Positions 62,037 through 64,000 of a DNA stretch of 64,000 nt are shown piece by piece. This DNA comes from Bacteroidales bacterium. GTDB lineage: Bacteria; Bacteroidota; Bacteroidia; Bacteroidales; 4484-276. Each line of letters starts with the position of its first letter. The first letter of the stretch is position 1. The stretch lies in NCBI GenBank assembly GCA_014860585.1, contig JACZJL010000093.1:1-64000 (forward strand). Reading direction: 5' to 3'. A program made the translations under genes and the position numbers. Below the pieces are notes generated by a model that saw nothing but the letters and a program-made list of their open reading frames with translations, did no database searches and was not told the DNA's origin.

Positions 62037-64000
62037 TTACCTGATTACAAGTTTCCTGGTTTCAGATAATTCGGTGGTGCGGATGTTTACAAAATAAACT
62101 CCGGGTGCAAGGTGGCTGATGTTCAAGGCGGTATTGTTTCTGAATGATTCTCTGCCAACAGCCACACCTTTATTATCGTAGATTTCCACTACAATGGTTT
62201 GATCATTGGCTCCGTTTATGGAGAAGTTTAGAACATCACGGGCTGGGTTGGGAAACATCCGGACGGATGATGCTGAGAATTGATCAATTCCGGTTTGCAG
62301 CAGGGTTACGTGGGTGATGGCTGCGAAGGAGTTCGTGTAAAAGGCGCCGGTGGTGTTGTCGAAAGTCTGGTCATAGTCCACCTGCAGGTCAATTACTTCG
62401 GCGGTTGAATTGCGATAGAGACGCCAGGTAATTTGCTGGCCTTCTTCAAATCCGGTTTGCGTTGAGGATGTCTGATCGTTTCCAAATAAAGTGACAACCT
62501 GATTTTGACTGTTGCCGTTGATGATCATGTAACCATAAACGGTGTTGTCTGCACCGAAAGCGCCGATCGCATCGCCTTCGGCAAATTGGATGAGGCTGCC
62601 ATTGGTGAAGGCTACCACCTGCATTAAGGGCGACATATTGAGTTTTCCCCAGGGAGTCTCAACGCTGTTTTCCCGGATTGTGGCCGGGGCTGTCGCATTC
62701 TTTGTACATGCAGGGAAAGTTACCCCGAACTGGCTTGTTGTCTTGGCTTTGTAAGCTCTTCCCGGAACGAGGGTCTGGAGGGTATTTATGCCCATTGCCG
62801 GCCAAAATACCTGGGTTCCGACCAGATCCTGAGCGATGACAACACTGCTGACATTGGAGCCAAGCACTTCCGAGAGGTTGACTTCACATTCGCTAAGAAC
62901 CGGTAAATATGACCATCCCTGATTCACACTGAGTTGGCTGGAGGCTAGATTCATTCCGCAAACGGAGAATTCAACATCTTCGGTCAACTTTACGGCGTAA
63001 CCACTTTGGTTGTTCAGGTTGCCAATGGAATTCACATTTTCACCCGGCCAGTAAATCTGGGTAAGGTTTTGCATGATGATCAGATCATCAGCTAAAGGAG
63101 CAAATAGATCTTCCACATCCGGAGTATTGGGGACGATATAGCTTGAGAATGAATTCCAACCGGCCATGAAAGCGAATTCCTGGCAATAGCCGTCAAACAC
63201 GTTCAGATTCACCGGAACCGTAATCAACGGGCGATAAGGATCGTTCGTTACAAACAATATGTTGGCGGCATAATTCCCAACATCCAGTCCTGTAGCGTTA
63301 AATGTAGCTGAAATTGGCAAAGTAGCATCCGGGATCACCGTTGCTGAAGCGGGGTTTAGGCTCAGCCATTCACCTTGTCCTAACTCAACATTGGCACGGA
63401 TGTTCCAGTTTGCACTGAAACCATAATCCGAAAGTCTGTTCCAGACCGAACCATTGCTTGATAGGAAATCTCCATTTGGCTTTGCCGGGCCGGCGTCAAC
63501 ACCTGCCGGGAAAAGGCCTGCCGACTGGTTGTGCAGAAATCCGATCCAAAGATCATTTCCATCAATCAGATATGGTGAAGTTAGTGTAAGGGTGTTCCAG
63601 GATGAAGCAACGCCCTGAAGCTGCTGCTGTTGGAGCATTGTGCCCGGCGAAGTGGTTGTTCCGGGTCCCCAGATCATCAGGTATGAAGAGGTTGGAAGCT
63701 GATTGATATAAACATCAACAGAAGTGATGGTTGCGCCGGTAAAGGGAGCCAGCATTTCTGACGGAAATCTGACGGCCGTGTAGAAGGTACCTCCGCCTGT
63801 TAGTCCGATTGAGGTGGAGTTAGGTCCGTCGTAGTTCAAAACGAACGTATTTCCTGATTTACTGCCATCGGGTGAGGTCATGATTTGTGATGACCTGCTT
63901 TGCAGTGATAATTCACTGGCTTCAGGAATTATTCCCTCAGGCACTTTTATGATTTCGGCAGTGCTGTTGGGCAAGTAGTTTATAAAGGTTGTAAACTCAA
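62037..64000 (-). CDS. Secreted T9SS protein, 5' end cut by the window edge
   Basis: About 654 codons seen; the frame is still open at position 64000 (EFTTFINYLPNSTAE), so the N-terminus is outside. From the visible start: a jelly-roll-like region (VLNYDGPNSTSIGLTGGG), an ASPM-SPD-2-Hydin or BACON-like beta domain (about 200-270, LSLNPASATVIPDATLPI), then the module shared with the protein at 54897 (AGWNSFSSYIVPNTPDVEDL, SVRMFPNPARDVLNFSINGA) and the Por sorting domain. The last 86 bp of the shared stretch (near 62224-62309) are exactly the same in both genes. Function not known. Confidence 0.9.
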   Translation of the reverse strand, partial: EFTTFINYLPNSTAEIIKVPEGIIPEASELSLQSRSSQIMTSPDGSKSGNTFVLNYDGPNSTSIGLTGGGTFYTAVRFPSEMLAPFTGATITSVDVYINQLPTSSYLMIWGPGTTTSPGTMLQQQQLQGVASSWNTLTLTSPYLIDGNDLWIGFLHNQSAGLFPAGVDAGPAKPNGDFLSSNGSVWNRLSDYGFSANWNIRANVELGQGEWLSLNPASATVIPDATLPISATFNATGLDVGNYAANILFVTNDPYRPLITVPVNLNVFDGYCQEFAFMAGWNSFSSYIVPNTPDVEDLFAPLADDLIIMQNLTQIYWPGENVNSIGNLNNQSGYAVKLTEDVEFSVCGMNLASSQLSVNQGWSYLPVLSECEVNLSEVLGSNVSSVVIAQDLVGTQVFWPAMGINTLQTLVPGRAYKAKTTSQFGVTFPACTKNATAPATIRENSVETPWGKLNMSPLMQVVAFTNGSLIQFAEGDAIGAFGADNTVYGYMIINGNSQNQVVTLFGNDQTSSTQTGFEEGQQITWRLYRNSTAEVIDLQVDYDQTFDNTTGAFYTNSFAAITHVTLLQTGIDQFSASSVRMFPNPARDVLNFSINGANDQTIVVEIYDNKGVAVGRESFRNNTALNISHLAPGVYFVNIRTTELSETRKLVIR

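Overview
The window is a stretch of chromosome from a member of the Bacteroidota (Bacteroidetes), probably an environmental Bacteroidia. Evidence: three proteins with C-terminal type IX secretion (Por) sorting domains, a CarboxypepD_reg/TonB-dependent receptor, ribosomal genes rpsF-rpsR-rplI in Bacteroidota style, little Shine-Dalgarno signal, and many promoters with the phylum's -7 box TAnnTTTG. It is a single chromosomal backbone without prophage, plasmid or CRISPR. It is rich in small repeats and carries several broken genes.

Layout. 0-14.5 kb: mostly housekeeping genes (apbE end, a TrmH-type RNA methylase, tpx, rpsF-rpsR-rplI, nitroreductase, pyrBI with an attenuator-like leader, DUF3109, a Ste24-type M48 protease, lpxH, an SDR, a secreted T9SS protein, a DUF2027/Smr protein). 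14.6-17.4 kb: TonB receptor with copper-receptor residues plus a lipoprotein. 17.5-25 kb: small proteins, an aromatic-amino-acid-decarboxylase-like enzyme, an A-type flavoprotein, a lipoprotein and a stand-alone EF-G. 25-30.2 kb: MATE transporter and the oxidative pentose phosphate operon gnd-zwf-pgl, whose last gene, transketolase, is reduced to a stub joined to a copied piece of a gene 5 kb away. 30.4-31.6 kb: a HigBA-like toxin-antitoxin pair and an EamA pseudogene. 31.6-35.8 kb: a tight five-gene operon (AhpD-like, DUF4833, cysteine dioxygenase, PLP decarboxylase, LRAT/NlpC-like protein) that could make hypotaurine or taurine and perhaps attach it to something. 35.9-42.1 kb: periplasmic thioredoxins, YceI, a BamA-like barrel, an ECF sigma/anti-sigma pair, and repeat clusters around a DUF433/DUF5615 module broken by a small insertion. 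42.2-44.4 kb: an ATP-grasp-like gene, a MITE-like element and a DUF4160/DUF2442 pair. 44.4-49.3 kb: EamA transporter, RNase P RNA and an ArsR-controlled thioredoxin-ArsF-ArsG-permease operon. 49.4-54.8 kb: lipoprotein, tRNA-Gly, sirtuin, GxxExxY protein with palindromic repeats, a reductase and a DUF4143 ATPase. 54.9-64 kb: two large T9SS-secreted paralogues with nearly identical C-termini, around a TPR/HTH sensor-like lipoprotein.

The most interesting signals are: the cysteine dioxygenase-decarboxylase-LRAT-like operon; a pyrL-like leader ORF overlapping an intrinsic terminator in front of pyrBI; a MITE-like family with perfect terminal inverted repeats and 4-bp target duplications sitting exactly at gene ends; the transketolase mosaic; and the 78-bp inverted-repeat-bounded units flanking a broken toxin-antitoxin-like module. 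All functional statements rest on reading motifs by eye; no database search was run.
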